A stretch of DNA of 64,000 bases, from the NCBI GenBank assembly GCA_036426205.1, contig CM071568.1, forward strand, positions 47,136,483 to 47,200,482, written 5' to 3'. Numbering within the stretch: the stretch's first letter is position 1; every line of letters starts with the position of its first letter. The translations under genes were made by a program, and so were the position numbers. The notes beneath the pieces were generated by a model. The model had not been told where the DNA came from. It did no database searches and was given only the letters and a program-made list of their open reading frames with translations. Origin of the DNA: Ascaphus truei (lineage: Eukaryota; Chordata; Amphibia; Anura; Ascaphidae). Of this stretch, positions 43,823 to 55,960 are shown one piece after another.

Positions 43823-45048
43823 CAGACTTAGCTCAGTCTCACTGTCCTCTCCGACAGACTATGTTCACGCTGTCACCTCTGTTGATGTCACTCTGATCAC
43901 ATTAGTTAGATGGGTCAACAGTAGAACTCATGGATGTCTTATCATATCAGTTTCTGTTCTACTCTCATGTGACTTTTTATACTTGTTTTGGATCAGTGGT
44001 TGCGAGATTGGCATCTCAATAATATTCTGATGTATTCCTTAATGTGTGCACATAAAGATTGTTTTAACAAGGAGGACTTTGATGGGGAGTGACAGAGGAT
44101 TTGGGTTTATTGGTAACAGTTTTAGTTGAGGATAATACAGACAAATTATATATGGGAAATAAGTATCAACAGGTTGTAATATGGGACCCGGTGGTTGCGG
44201 GCAGCCTGGCGCCCGCGCAAAGCAGTTGCCGCTGGGCCCAGCTCTCCCCTGCTACAGGCTTCTCTCCATCACACTCTGTCCCACATTGAGCTTCCGACGT
44301 CAGCGCGCACCGGAAGTGAGGGAATGAGTGTAGAGAGGGGGAGATTGAGGGAGAGGGCGGTAATGGAGTGATACCGGAGGGGGGGGGGGGGGGGAAAGGT
44401 TGAGAGGGGAGAAGGGATGTAAGAGGGAGTTAGGAAGAGAGAGGGGTGAAGGGGAGAGTCACTGAGGAAGAGAGGGGGGACGAATGAGAGGCAGAGGGGG
44501 GAGAGAAATATGTGGGGAGAGGGAGGGGAATAGAGGTGGTTTGAAGGGGCAGGTGTGACCACCGGCACAGAGGCGGGGGGGGGAGGGACGGTCAAAATTC
44601 TAGTGCCGGGAAATCTTTTGATGGCCCTGGTAGGTTGTATTCATTCTATTTTGGACATGTTAAGTTTCAGGTAATGGTGGAACATCCAGGAAGAGATTGC
44701 AGAGAGACAGTTGGTGACACGGGACAATAGAGAATGGGACAGGTCAGGGGAGGAGAATGAAGCTCATTTGTAAGGTGCTTTGAATACCAGCAAGTGAATC
44801 TAGCAAAGAGTAAACTTTGGCTGCTTCAATGTCATTTTTAACAACAAAAAAAGCAATATATGGGAAGTGGTATAGAACAATAGGAGGCTTATGGATGCTG
44901 TTACTTAATGCACATATTAACCCCATTAGTGCCCTTGTACTAATCTGGGAAGAAGAATCAACATGTACATGTGCTGTTCCCAGAATAACACAGTTATTTG
45001 AAGCGTGGAAGCGATAGATCAGTTCCACTTGATTGGAACATAAGTCCC
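43823..45048. other. Intronic sequence, purine-rich in part
   Basis: 44,310-44,590 is a GGGAGAGG-type purine tract with a G-run at 44,379. No gene was recognised. Confidence 0.4.
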
Positions 45049-45633
45049 AGTCCCCCCTCGCTGCACAGCTCACTACACGCTGTGACGCGTCAGCCGCCAG
45101 GGGATTCAAGAGAATTGTAATCCCAAGCGGCGATGCGTCACATGGTGTGGCTGTGAGCCAATGAGGAGGGGAGGCCTCGGGGAGCGGGGAGGAGAGTGTG
45201 GGGGGAAAGCAGCGACTCTGCAGCACCAAGGAAGTCCCCCCTGCTCCCTCCCACAGACTCTCTCCCCTTGGGGGGGGTCCCCCTTCCGATTCCCCCCCTG
45301 CTCCGATCCCCCGGGCTCCGATTCACCCCCCCCATCCCCAGTGTGTATTTGTGAGTGCGTGTCTGTGTGTGAGGAGTTGAGGGGCTCAGCGACAGCGGTT
45401 GAGGCCAGGGCTGAGGAGTTGAAGGGCTGAACGGCTGACGGGCGGTCCCGCCCCCTCACATCATGGCCGCCCCACCCCCCACCTGTTTTGGCCACGCCTC
45501 CCCCCCCCACCATTTTGGCCATGCCCCCCCTGCTCGCAAAAATGGTCCCTTTGGACCGGAAAAAGCCCCAAGTGCCTCTCCACGCGCCACCTGTCTGCAG
45601 TGCGGGCGCGTGGTCTGAGGCAGCGGGGCTTTA
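45049..45633. repeat. First copy of a GC-rich repeat duplicated in tandem
   Basis: CCCCCCTCGCTGCACAGCTC, ACTACACGCTGTGACGCGTC and GTGTGGCTGTGAGCCAATG recur at 45,720-45,840 in the same order, and the end GTCTGCAGTGCGGGCGCG at 45,590 recurs at 46,188. It appears to be a diverged head-to-tail copy of the element at 45,634-46,225. Confidence 0.65.
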
Positions 45634-46225
45634 GGCCTCGGTCCCGCTGCGCTCGGTGGCGCGGGCGGCCACACGCGAGTTCCCCACCAGCAGGGGAATC
45701 CTGCGGAGCCGGTCCCGGTCCCCCCTGGCTGCACAGCTTACTACACGCTGTGGCACGTCAGCCGCTACGGGATACAAGAGAATGGTGATCCCTAGCGTTG
45801 ACGCGTCACGTGGTGTGGCTGTGAGCCAATGGGGAGGGGAGGCTTCGGGAGGAGGAGAGGCTTCGGGGAGCGGGGAGGAGTGTGGAGTGAAAGCAGCGTG
45901 AGTGCCTGTCTGTGTGTGTATATGTGTGTCTGAGTGCCTATCTGTGTGTGTGTATGTGTGTGCCTGAGTGCGTGAGTGCCTGCCTCTGTCTGTGTGTGTG
46001 CCTGTGTGTGTGTGTCTGCGTGTGTGTATGAGTGCCAGACCGAGCCCGTGGAGGGAGGGAGGGGGGGGGGAGTAGCGGTGGTACCTCCCGCTCAAGCCAC
46101 GCCCCCCCTCCCGCTCAAGCCTCCCACTCCCGCCCACCTCCCGCTCCGGCTGCCTCTATGCGGTCTGTGTATGTCAGCGCCCCGCCTGTCTGCAGTGCGG
46201 GCGCGCTGACTCTGGGAGCGGGGCC
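45634..46225. mobile_element. Harbinger-like element, second tandem copy
   Basis: Starts GGCCTCGGTCCCGC and ends GGGAGCGGGGCC (imperfect inverted repeats), with TTA on each side (45,631-45,633 and 46,226-46,228). The interior includes (TG)n-rich sequence at 45,905-46,030. No transposase. Confidence 0.55.
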
Positions 46226-46228
46226 TTA

Positions 46229-46979
46229 GCCTTAGCCTACGAGAAGAACTTCCTTTTCCACTTCTGACATAGGGGGGAGGGGTGAATCCGTGACATGTGA
46301 TCGCTACACAAGTAATCACATTACCCTGGTGACAAATGCATGTGGCACTGTGGAGTCGTGAGCATTCTGGCACTGCAGGGATTATACAAATGTAGTGTGT
46401 GACATTGGGGGTTTATTCATTAAACTGCAGTAGTCACTTCTTGGGAGTTTCTGTGAGATAGTAATCCGATAGCAGTTTAATGATTAACCCATTGTTCTCC
46501 CAAAAAAACACACCATACCCAGAATATCAGAGTTTTCATAGGCTCGTCACATTTTAAGTGCTATTTCAACAGTTAGGTTAGGACTACATTGGTGATACAT
46601 AAGCCTTCCTTACATTAAATGTACCAAATGCAAAATATGCAAAAATGTTTCATTCATATTTTTTAAATATACCATTTTGCTTGGTTTTAGGCAGCACTGT
46701 ACGTGTACATCCAACTGTATAGTAGTCAGGAGGTTTAATGTTTAACAAGTTCCCTGTACGGCCAGTGAAAGCTGTTCAAATAAATCTTTGGTAGCATGAA
46801 TACGTGACAATAAAAAATAATTAAAAAAAAAAATACAAATAGAAAATAAAATTTAAACTACATCATAACATCTATATTTGCAAATCAGCTTTTAAACCTG
46901 TACTCATTCTTGGTGAAAGTTAAAACAGACTCATTTTATGTAACAAAACAGGGAAGCTCAAATGTGTATGTAGTCATGG
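46229..46979. other. Intronic sequence without features
   Basis: AT-rich; nothing recognised. Confidence 0.45.
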
Positions 46980-47730
46980 CTGGTTCCTGGCTACCATTCT
47001 GCCCTCACTGGCATGCAAGTCCTGGTAAGAGCAGGCAGTGCCAGTACTAATCATGGGTTTTCCCCCCACACAAGCAGTCCCTTGAGTGACAGGGGAGGTG
47101 TGACTAGGTCTGTGTTCTGCCCAATCCTGGATTCAGACCTAGTACCTTCCCCCTACTGAACTTAAGGGAAATGCAACCCCAAATTGTTAGCGTGTCTCTA
47201 CCGTGAGAGAGACAAGGTATCACACCGGCCTGCTGAGCATTGGCAGGACCTGGTCCTCTTCCCTAAAGGGAGATTGAGTGATCACCTATTCCCATGGTCC
47301 TGCTAGAGGGCTGGGGAAGAGCAAGGACTGCTGCGGGGGCCCTTGACCCGTAGTGAAGAGCCAGGGACCATCCTGAGTTTGGGAGACCAGAACAGAGACT
47401 GTGTTGTGCCGTGTTGCTGTGAGTGTACAGGAATAAACCCGTTCCAGTTGAATATACCTCCTGCCTTTTGTGTGATCTTACTGGGGGGAGAGGTAACCGT
47501 TTCTACCGTAGGAGATTGCCTCCATACATCTGGAGCTTACGGCGCTGTGTACCATGGAGTAAATGTCTGGTATATACCCCAGAAGCCTGTCCTGCAGTCC
47601 CCACAAACATTGGCGGACACCTCCGCCTCTTGTAAACCAACAGGTAGCATGCACCATACACCTGGTAACAGGGAAATCTCCCATTGGGTGGGGGAAACAC
47701 CATTACATATATATATAAGAAATAAATGAA
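46980..47730 (+). repeat. Possible LTR fragment
   Basis: GC-balanced, promoter-like sequence with AATAAACCCGTTCCAGTTGA (poly-A signal type) at 47,432 and an LTR-like U3 style upstream. No TG...CA pair or TSD was matched, so the class is a guess. Confidence 0.35.
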
Positions 47731-47799
47731 TGGTTCACTTAGAGGCAGGCGGGAGGAGATGATGGTACGCGGCGGCAGGGAAATGGTGGTATGCGGCGA

Positions 47800-48073
47800 C
47801 GGGGAGATGATGGTATGCGGCGTCGGGCTGCCAGCATTGATCAAAAGAGCAGCTGGCAGAGGAAGTAGGAGTTGTACTGAGGCAAGCAGGATAGCCAGGG
47901 AGGTTCGTGCCCCGGCGGTCTGACCCGGAAGTCTTTCTTACTTCCGGTGTCTGCTGCCACAGCGCACTCCTCACCTCGTGCTGTTCTGCTTGCCTCAGTG
48001 CAACTCCTACCTCTGCCGGCTGCTCTTCTGATCAACGCTGGCGGCCTGCCGCCGCATACCATCATCTCCCCGA
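47800..48073. repeat. Palindrome with about 91-bp arms
   Basis: The left arm GGGGAGATGATGGTATGCGG ... GAGGCAAGCAGG (47,801-47,890) pairs with 47,983-48,073. A smaller hairpin (ACCGGAAGT/ACTTCCGGT type) lies near the centre. Confidence 0.82.
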
Positions 48074-48089
48074 CAAAGGTAGGCATGTG

Positions 48090-48265
48090 AGAGAGAGAGA
48101 GCTGAGGGGTAGGGAGAGAGAGCTGAGGGGTAGGGAGAGAGAGCTGAGGGGTAGGGAGAGAGAGCTGAGGGATAGGGAGAGAGAGCTGAGGGGGAGAGAG
48201 AGAGAGCTGAGGGGGAGAGAGAGAGAGCTGAGGGGGATAGAGCTCAGGGGAAGAGAAAGAGAGAG
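48090..48265. repeat. 23-bp tandem repeat (GAGAGCTGAGGGGTAGGGAG)
   Basis: About seven units, shortening towards the right. The Arg/Glu-rich frame across it is artefactual. Confidence 0.92.
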
Positions 48266-48529
48266 CTGAGGGGTGAGAGAGATGGTGATGGTGAGGAGGA
48301 GAGGGAGATGATGAGGGAGTGAGAGCTGGTGATGGTGAGGAGGAGGGGGAGAAATGATGAGAGGGAGAGAGAACTGGTGAGGAGGACGGGGAGAAATGAT
48401 GAGGGGGGAGAGAGAGCTGGTGAGGTGGAGAAATTATGATGAGGAGGGGTAAAAAAATTGCAGTTAGTGTTAATGGGGTTCTGAAATTCTTTTTGCCCGG
48501 GGCCTGCGCATTTCTGGCTACGCCACTGG
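48266..48529 (-). mobile_element. hAT-like terminus (CAGTGGCGTAGC), inverted copy
   Basis: The right end, reversed, reads CAGTGGCGTAGCCAGAAATG, nearly the same as at 43,430. Adjacent GATGAGGAGG-rich sequence mirrors the TCATCATC tract of that copy. Flanking 8-mers of the two copies do not match, so they are treated as two insertions. Confidence 0.55.
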
Positions 48530-48753
48530 TACACACTATAGCTATTAACCGCTTAGCTTTTCATCATACGCAGATATCTTATCATGCTCCGTTCCTTCTT
48601 TGCTTTTCAGGTTCATGTTAATGCCCAGAGTAAGGATTCATTCACAATCCACATTTTTAACCAACAAAATTGATAATTATTCATTAATGTAAATAAGAGT
48701 TAATTTTAACGTTGCAGAGTAAAATTTGTCTTACATTCAACCATACATTAGAC

Positions 48754-49065
48754 CAGGGGTGCGCAAACTGGGGGCGCACGCCCTAGAATTTTCTAGGGGG
48801 GGGGGCAGAGCGCTCTTCCCCAAGGCATTTAAATTAAATCCCGGGGGAGGCATGCCTCTGCAACTTCTTACCTGCTCTCAGCCGGCTCTTTGGCGACGCG
48901 GCGTCAAATAATGCCGCGGGGTCAAATAGGAAGGTGAGGTCACATGACGCCGCCGAAGCCGTAGGTAAGGAGGGGGGAAGAGCAGACAGGGAGGAGCGAG
49001 CAGGGGGGAGAGCAGACAGGGGGGCGCAAGGAGGGGGGGAGAGCAGACAGGGAGGCGCAAAATGT
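48754..49065. mobile_element. hAT-like MITE (GCGCAAAC family), copy 4
   Basis: Starts CAGGGGTGCGCAAACTGGGG. CATTAGAC (48,746-48,753) and CATAAGAC (49,066-49,073) may be an 8-bp TSD with one mismatch. The right terminal repeat is poor. It includes AGGCATTTAAATTAAATCCC and a GGGGAGAGCAGACAGG tandem repeat at 48,975-49,055. Confidence 0.6.
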
Positions 49066-49279
49066 CATAAGACTAAAAAGACCAATAAGCATATACATAA
49101 ACTTTTTCATTTTAATAAATCGCTGTCAAAATGATTAGTTTAGAGGGGGGAAAAAAGCACTGTTGCCCAACACCTGCTTCAACTTCTGGGCATTACCAGT
49201 TACAGGTGACTTCAAATTACTCCAAGCTTAAAAGAGAGAGATTTGTATTTTACAATGTTCGCACCACGAGCAATACTTA

Positions 49280-49557
49280 GGCCTCGGCCATGGTTCTGGC
49301 GGGCGGGCGGAGGCACGCTGAGGCTCAGGGAAAGCGGGTGCTTTCCCTGGCCTTAGACAGCGCGCCGTCCGGGGGCGTGTCGGTTGGCGGGCCAGTGACG
49401 TCACGGAGCTGGTTCGCCCTCATTGGGCGAACCGCTCACGTGACCGGCCCTGCGCAGGAAAATTTTACATTTCCCTAAGACCTACGCTTCCGCGCGCATG
49501 CGGCTGTAGGGGCTCAGTGCCGAGCGGAAGCGCGAAGCACTAAACATGGACGCGGCC
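49280..49557. mobile_element. Harbinger-like MITE, complete copy
   Basis: GGCCTCGGCCATG at the left and CATGGACGCGGCC at the right are imperfect inverted repeats, flanked by TTA at 49,277-49,279 and 49,558-49,560. The 278-bp interior shares the TTCGCCCTCATTGGGCGAAC block with the partial copies at 5.1 and 15.0 kb. Confidence 0.8.
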
Positions 49558-49560
49558 TTA

Positions 49561-50431
49561 GACCCTACACCTTATTGTTTGTCATACCGGTGTTGTTGTT
49601 ACCCCAGTGTTTGTTAGTTCACACGGAGTTCAGTAGTTAGAAAATGATTTATTAACTCTCAGTGCAGAGATGACATCATTGTTAGCAGATAAGAAGCTTG
49701 TTTACCAAAGCTGCAATTCTGCCCAGTGGTCAGGCATCAGTACATTTTTAACATGGGAAGTGTAGCCATCCTTAGCAACAAAATATTGGAGCTGCAGTAC
49801 GGTGAAAGTGCTCATTTGTGTAACGCCATCTCTAGCGTTTGTGCTGAGGAATAGTGGCTACTGTTAGTAGGTGCTTTGCATGTGTTCAGTTAAGATAGAC
49901 ACGTTAAATGTTCTATTCATGTTATTCATGTCCATCTCATAACATAAAGGTTAATATCCCATGGGTGACGTAAAACTGCAAAAAATACTGGACAGTATTT
50001 ATTACAAGAGCATGTGTTTAGAACTTTTTGGGGAATATAAAGTTGCTCATAAAACAAAATACCTGTTGAATAAATAAAAGCAATGGTCAGATAATTGTAT
50101 GCATTCCTCACATTGCTTGGTCATGTGGGATTCCTTATATTTGAAGATCTCTCAGGAGATTGAGGTGCCTATGTAATAAGATTGTGCATCAAAATTTCAG
50201 TGCTAAAAAGTAATACAAATCTTTTTAAAAAAATGGGCATCCTTTGTATGAAAACTTCTTTATACGTGACACTTTTGATTCATCTCTAATGTTGAATACC
50301 TGGTTGATACAATTTAAGTTCAATTATGTGTATTTTTTATTTATAACTAGTATTATCACATATCAATTATTGGTGCAATATTACAGAATGTATAGTAGCC
50401 ATACTGTGAAAATAACAAAAAGTTTTATCTA
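49561..50431. other. Intronic sequence without features
   Basis: AT-rich; no gene or repeat termini recognised. Confidence 0.45.
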
Positions 50432-51194
50432 TGCTTAAAGGAACACCCGCGGGCAACTACGCGTGGTGCTATGTCCCAGGACAGCACTACCCTCCCTTTG
50501 CCTGATGGTGCACGTTGGGTACCTTCCTAGGTACTCCAGTACCCAAGTCAACTTGCGGACGTGTGCTGAAGCAGGTCCCACACAGCGGGGCCTCTGGCAG
50601 CAATTCCCCCTCTCGCTAAGATCCCGGTCCTGCACGTGGTGTGAGCTCCAGCCGAAGTGTCTCACACAAATGTCCCTGAAACTGCGGGCTGGTCCCAGGC
50701 CGCAGATCGCCGCATGGACGTTCATCCACCGGTGCAGGAGTGCGGCAACAGTTCTAAGGGGAAGAGTCCCTATCTGGAGCCTTCCCTACAACACTCAACT
50801 GATTGTGGCTCAGGGCTTAAGGGGCAAGGTCTGGCCTAATCCAGGAAGCTACTGCTCCCTGAACACTACCTTCCAGCTTGCCACCTCCGTCATTTCTGGT
50901 TTGCGTGCTCTCCGCCCACGGAGGATATCCTGCTTCTTCAGGCTGCTTCCAGGCCATTGGCAGGATCATTCCACATGATCTCATGCCCCATCCCCTCCCC
51001 CCCGAGGATTCTGGGACTCGTACGCTTCAGTCTATGTGGAGCTAAATCCAAGATGGCCGCTGCACTGGCCACACCGCACATGCGTTTCCCCTCTCCAAGA
51101 TGGCTGCCCCCTGTCACTCCCTGATCGCACGGAACTCTGCCTAGCAGCAGTGCAGCTACCCCTTACCGGAAGTAAGGAGGGGGACTTTGCTACA
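50432..51194 (+). mobile_element. LTR-like unit D (probable solo LTR)
   Basis: Begins TGCTTAAAGG and ends GGGACTTTGCTACA, flanked by TCTA on both sides (50,428-50,431 and 51,195-51,198). Related to copy C at 3.6-4.1 kb and, by its CTACA end and 4-bp TSD, to unit A. No coding sequence. Confidence 0.6.
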
Positions 51195-52029
51195 TCTATA
51201 TAATCAAACAAACGTGCTGCGCCAATTCATGTTTAGTTTGATATGTACTATTAACTATTTTAGTATTTACGCCAAGTTGAACTTGGGGGGTGATTGTGAT
51301 ATACTTTTAATTCATTTTGTGGCGTACAGAAATATTCAATATTTTTTGGTAAGACAGCTCCTGTCTACAACCTTCTCCGAGAGAAGGGGGATCATTCCTC
51401 AGACTCCCAGCTGCAAAATCAGGGCAAAACTGGTGCAAAAACCCGCACTCGGTTTATCTAAGGATAAAACCACATTTCTATGGGAATGTTTTTCCTTAAT
51501 ACATCTTGTGCCGTTTTTATGCCCCAGTTATTTAGTCAGGGAACTTAATAAATAAAACCAGCTTTACAATGCAAGGCCTGCTACCACCCTAACAGGGATG
51601 AGACTCAAATAATTTAACCCAGCTGGTGTTCCAATATTATAGTCTCTCTGCTGCAACACTGGGACAAAATGAATGCACCAGGTTCACTTAAGGAGGCATC
51701 GCAGTACTTTACAGTTAAACAAATTAAAATGATATACAGTTGTATTCTTAGACAGGAAAAGCCAGAAGAAAGAGGTACGTCGTAAAATGAGCCCGAAACA
51801 GTGGCAAAGTAGATATACACCGGAGCTCTGGCGGTAGCAAGTTCCAGACCTCTGAAGCTGAGAACGAGAAGGTGCCCCCCACCCCCCAGCGTAGGGTGCA
51901 GTACCCTTAGCACTGAGGGCCTGAGATTAAAGTCAGTATTCCTCTATGGCTTCAGGAGAGACTGCAGATAGGCGTCCTTGACCTTGCAAGGTATTAAAGG
52001 CCATTACAGTCAATTTGAACCAAACCTGT
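51195..52029. other. Intronic sequence and LINE flank
   Basis: The last part (from about 51,900) is probably 3' sequence of the LINE fragment that follows. The rest is unassigned. Confidence 0.4.
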
Positions 52030-52545
52030 AAGATCACTGGAAGCCAGTGCAGATGGCGTAAATGGGAGTAATATGTTCAAAGCGAAAAACACGTGTCAGC
52101 ATCCGTGCTGCAGCGTTCTGCACAAGCTGGACCCTCCGCATCAGGCACACTGGTAGTCTTGCATTTAAGGCATTCCAATAGTCCAACCGCATAGACACAA
52201 AGGCATGGACCAGTGACTCAAGGTCTATAGATGACAGGAGTAGATGCAAGCTCCAAAGCAGCCTCAGATAAGAAACAAACAGACTTAAAAACTAAGGCCA
52301 CTTGGGCTGCACATTGAGACTCTGGCCAAAGAGGATGCCGAGGCTACGAACCTGGGACACTGGCAGCGACTGTACACCATTGATTAGGGGCAGCTCACAA
52401 ACCCCTTCTTCCACACTCGGGCGTCTTGCCAAACACATAATCATTAGTTCAGTCTTGTCAGGATTGAGCTTCAGCCAATGTGCATTAGGTGATGCATTAT
52501 TTGTGCACTGTTTCTGTGCCAGTTTTGCAGCAAGAAGACTTTGGT
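52030..52545 (-). pseudogene. LINE RT fragment (Jockey group)
   Basis: On the minus strand the sequence reads HWLKLNPDKTELMIMCLARR, then PVSQVRSLGILFGQSL, and further on VHAFVSMRLDYWNALNARL, then MRRVQLVQNAAARMLTRV and HITPIYAI. This is the standard C-terminal half of RT in CR1/L2-type LINEs. It is broken by frame changes near 52,270. It is a different family from the LINE at 38.5-41.7 kb. Confidence 0.75.
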
Positions 52546-52920
52546 AAATGACCCCATTGTCTTTTGCAGTTGGTCATATTATTTTATTTGCCATATCAAG
52601 CTTTCTCAAGTGCTCCGAATTGAGTACATTTTTTGTTGGTGATTATGTATTTATTTTTACATTTCAGAGTCATTAAGTGCATACAACGTACAGGTACTAT
52701 GTGCATTGTTGAAAATTAGCCTTCACATGTTTAAATATGTATTGCAAAAGTTCAGATTGCCTGCATTTTCTATGGTAGTCTAGAGGCAACTATGTTTGAT
52801 TTGTGATGTCCTTTATAACACTTAAAACCAGAGACAGAACATGAAACACAGACAGAGCTCAGTGCTACATCCATTAACACAGATACACGGTACAGTGCCT
52901 ATATATATATATATAATATA

Positions 52921-52951
<31 letters not shown>
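52546..52951. other. Intronic flank with (AT)n
   Basis: AAAACCAGAGACAGAACATG at 52,826 has an inverted partner near 55,980-56,003 and a direct one at 36,415. (TA)n at 52,903-52,951 borders the Tigger-like element. Confidence 0.6.
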
Positions 52952-55614
52952 CAGCTAAACCCCGTATAAGCGGTCCGGGGATTCCCAACCCGAGACCACC
53001 GCGTTGAGTAACGGGTTGGAAGCTTTTTTTTTAAAAAAATGGGCGCCCGGCGCTGACGGGAGGGAGGAGGGAGGGTGGGAGTGACGGAATAGAATAGAAT
53101 TAAAATAAAAAAACGTTTGGGGGAAAAAAAAAATGCGGCGAGGGCGATTCATCCCTTCCCTCAAGTAGAGAAGACCCCTCCCTCACTATCAACTCACACA
53201 CACACCACTCCACAAAACACCGAGGTATGCCCCCGCAGGGCAGTGGCCCTCCGAGGGTGCAGGAGGGTGCTGGCCCGGTGGTACAGCGTTGTGGCTGTGT
53301 GGTTAAGTAGGCGCACGTTGTATCACGGTCACAAGTACAACGCTGCAGAGGCTGCAAAATAGAGACGAGCCCCAGGAGGAAAGCGGGACCGGAGCCAGAT
53401 GCTGCTAGAAGCAAAGCATTCTGGGAGTGGACGGGGCTGCCTTGTCAGCCTCTGTCCAGCCTCATCTGCCCCTCACAGGGAGGGGGGATCCCCCATAGAG
53501 ACCTGCCCCCCTCACTCCCAGCCAGGGCACAGGGGTGACCCCAAAACAGACGACCTGCCCCCCTCCCTCTCCCTCCCAGCCCCCCCCCTCTAGCCCCCCT
53601 CCTCTCCTCCCAGCCTCCTGGTTTTGCGATGCGTGGCAAACGTGTGTCTGTGTCCTCCAGCCAGATCTGCTGCTGCTGCTGCAGCTGCTGCCGCTGCTGC
53701 AAGAGGAGGGGGTGGGGGGGTTGGGTGCGGCTCATGTGAGTTGCTTGACATGTGAGGGGGGGGGCGGCTGCGACATGTGAGGGGGGGGGGTGGGCTGCTG
53801 ACATGTGAGGGGGGGGTGGGCTGCTGGAAAGCGGGTGGGGGGGTTCTGCGGGAGGTACGGCGAAGGAAAGTGGGAGGGCGTTCGGGGGGGGGAGGCGAGG
53901 CATGACAAGTGGTGAGGGGGTCGGACGTGTCGGGGCTTGGTAGGAGAACGGGACGAGGAGTGGCCAGCGGCCGGGCGGAGGAGGAAGGGCAAGGGGTCGG
54001 GCGGGGGGGCAGGCACGGAAAGGGGAGGTGGGTGGGGGGGGAGCGAGGGCAAAATGGGTGTCCAGCGTGTGCGCGCCGGGCGGTGGCGGTAACGTGCGGA
54101 AAGGCGAGGGGCGGAGGGCTGGGGGGAGGGGGACAGGGGGGATGCGGGCGGGGGTGGGAGCGAGCGCAGGAAAACGGGGACAGGCTGGGGGGTAGGGGGG
54201 ATGGTAGGAAAGGCGGAGGCCGGGTGTGGACGGGGGAGATGAGGAAAGGGGATGGGAGCGGTGCCGGGGGAGGCGAGGATGAAAGGGACGGGGGGGGGGG
54301 GGAGATGAGGCCAAAGGGGCACGGGGGTGGGGGTGAGGAGGACAGGGCCGAGGGGCGTGTCTGGGCCTGGGGGGGATGAGGAATATGGAGGTGGGGGGCT
54401 GGGGCGGAGGAGGAAATGTCGAGGTGGGGTGGGAATGAGGAAAGGGGAGGGTAGGTGGGAGGGGTGTGGGAAAGTGAGGTGTGAAGTGCATGTGTGTGCA
54501 GTGTTTGTGTCAGGTTGTGTTGTGAGCAGTGGCGTGTGTGCAGTGGAGCAGTGAGATGTGTGCAGTGTGGAGATTGGCTGTGCAGTTGTGTAGGTCAGTG
54601 TGTGTCAGTGTGCAGTGCAGTGTGATCAATGAGCAGTGTGTTCAGTGTGGTTCGAGTGTGTGTGTGCCGTGTGAGTCTGAGCCAAATGGTCTGTGTGCAA
54701 AGTGTGAGCATATGAGAAGGGTTGTGTGGGCTGCCAGTGTGTCAGAAACTTGCAGGGTTGTGCAATGTTGTCGTGAGCAGTTGCACAGAGTAGTGTGTGC
54801 AAATTGTGGGAGCAATGAGAGCAGGTTGGTGTCAGTGTGTTGCAGTGTGTGTGCATGTGTGAGGGGCAATGAGCAGAGTGTGTCAGTGTTGTGTGTCAGA
54901 AAGGGGGAGAAAAGGAGAAGGGGGAAAGGACCTTCTTTGGGGGAGTGGGGCGAAATACCCAAGGAGGAAGTTTTAGGGTGGCTACTCTCATTCCTCTCTC
55001 GCGTGAGCAAATGAGAAGTGTGTGTGCAGTGTTGCGAGCAAATGAGCAGTGTGTGTGCAGTGTGCAGTGTTGTGCAGTCTGTGTCAGTGTGTGCAATGAG
55101 CAGGTGATGTGCAGTGTGAGCAATTGAGCAGTGTGTGTGCGTGGGAGCAATGAGCAGTGTGTGTGCAGTGAGATAGTTGTGTGCAGTGTGTGGCAGTTTT
55201 TTTTAAAACGGGAAGCCACTGGTGAAAAAGAGGAGAGGGGCGGAGAACAAACACAACCAAGAAAGGGGAAATTATGAGAAACAAAAGAAGGGGGCTAAGC
55301 CAGTAAACCCGTAGCAGCAAAATAAGAGATAGCGAAGAAAGAACAAACTGGGAAGTAAGTGGGACCCAACGGACGGGGGAGGACGGTGAACACATAAAGG
55401 ACAAAAGGACAGAAAGCGACGAAGAAAAGAGAGAGTAGAAGTGAACAGGAACCGAAAAAGAGGCAAAAAAAGAAATAAAGGAAAAAGGAAGGGAAAAAAA
55501 AAAGAGACGAGGTGACAGGAGAGAAGAAGGAAAAAAAAAAGGAAGGTAAAGAAAAACAGCGTTATCAACGAATCGCGGTATTTTATGCGAGGCGCGTTAA
55601 ACGGGGTTTTAGCG
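52952..55614. mobile_element. Tigger/pogo-like non-autonomous element, 2.66 kb
   Basis: CAGCTAAACCCCGTATAAGC at the left and, reversed, CGCTAAAACCCCGTTTAACG at the right are imperfect terminal inverted repeats. TA precedes (52,950-52,951) and follows (55,615-55,616). The interior has no transposase. It is made of a short unique part, a CTG-rich spot near 53,668-53,700, a G-rich block (53,700-54,480), GTGTGCAGTGTG-type repeats (54,480-55,190) and an A/G-rich tail (55,200-55,560). Open frames up to 348 codons are low-complexity and rejected. Confidence 0.7.
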
Positions 55615-55794
55615 TAATATATATAATATAATATCTTATATTATTATATAGCTATAATATATATACAGAGATATATACAGATATCGTTTGAATAAAATGG
55701 TCTTTTAGTTTAACCCTTTGGCCAAAGTGTTGTAAGCCCTTGAGCCCCTCCAAGGCAGACCACATCTCAAGGGTCCTAACACTAAAATAAATTC

Positions 55795-55960
55795 TTAATA
55801 ACCTGTACATTACCAGGAAGAATGATTTATAATAAATCTGTCAAAATTAATTGCATAGTTCTAAGTCTGATTGAAGCTCTTATTAACCTGTACATTACCA
55901 GGAAAAGCACTCTGTATTAGATTTGTCACAATCAAACTGTATGCAGGTTCCCATGGGTGT
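55795..55960. repeat. Direct duplication of about 65 bp
   Basis: AACCTGTACATTACCAGGAA followed by related sequence to ATTTGTCAAAATTAA / ATTTGTCACAATCAA occurs twice, about 84 bp apart. Confidence 0.75.

Noticed and set aside
48090..48265. Regular direct repeats that might suggest a CRISPR array
   Set aside because: Units of about 23 bp are contiguous with no unique spacers; it is an ordinary tandem repeat in a vertebrate intron.
53445..54491. 348-codon minus-strand open frame, Pro/Ser/His-rich
   Set aside because: It is the complement of a G-rich low-complexity block; several frames on both strands are open for the same reason and no domain is visible.
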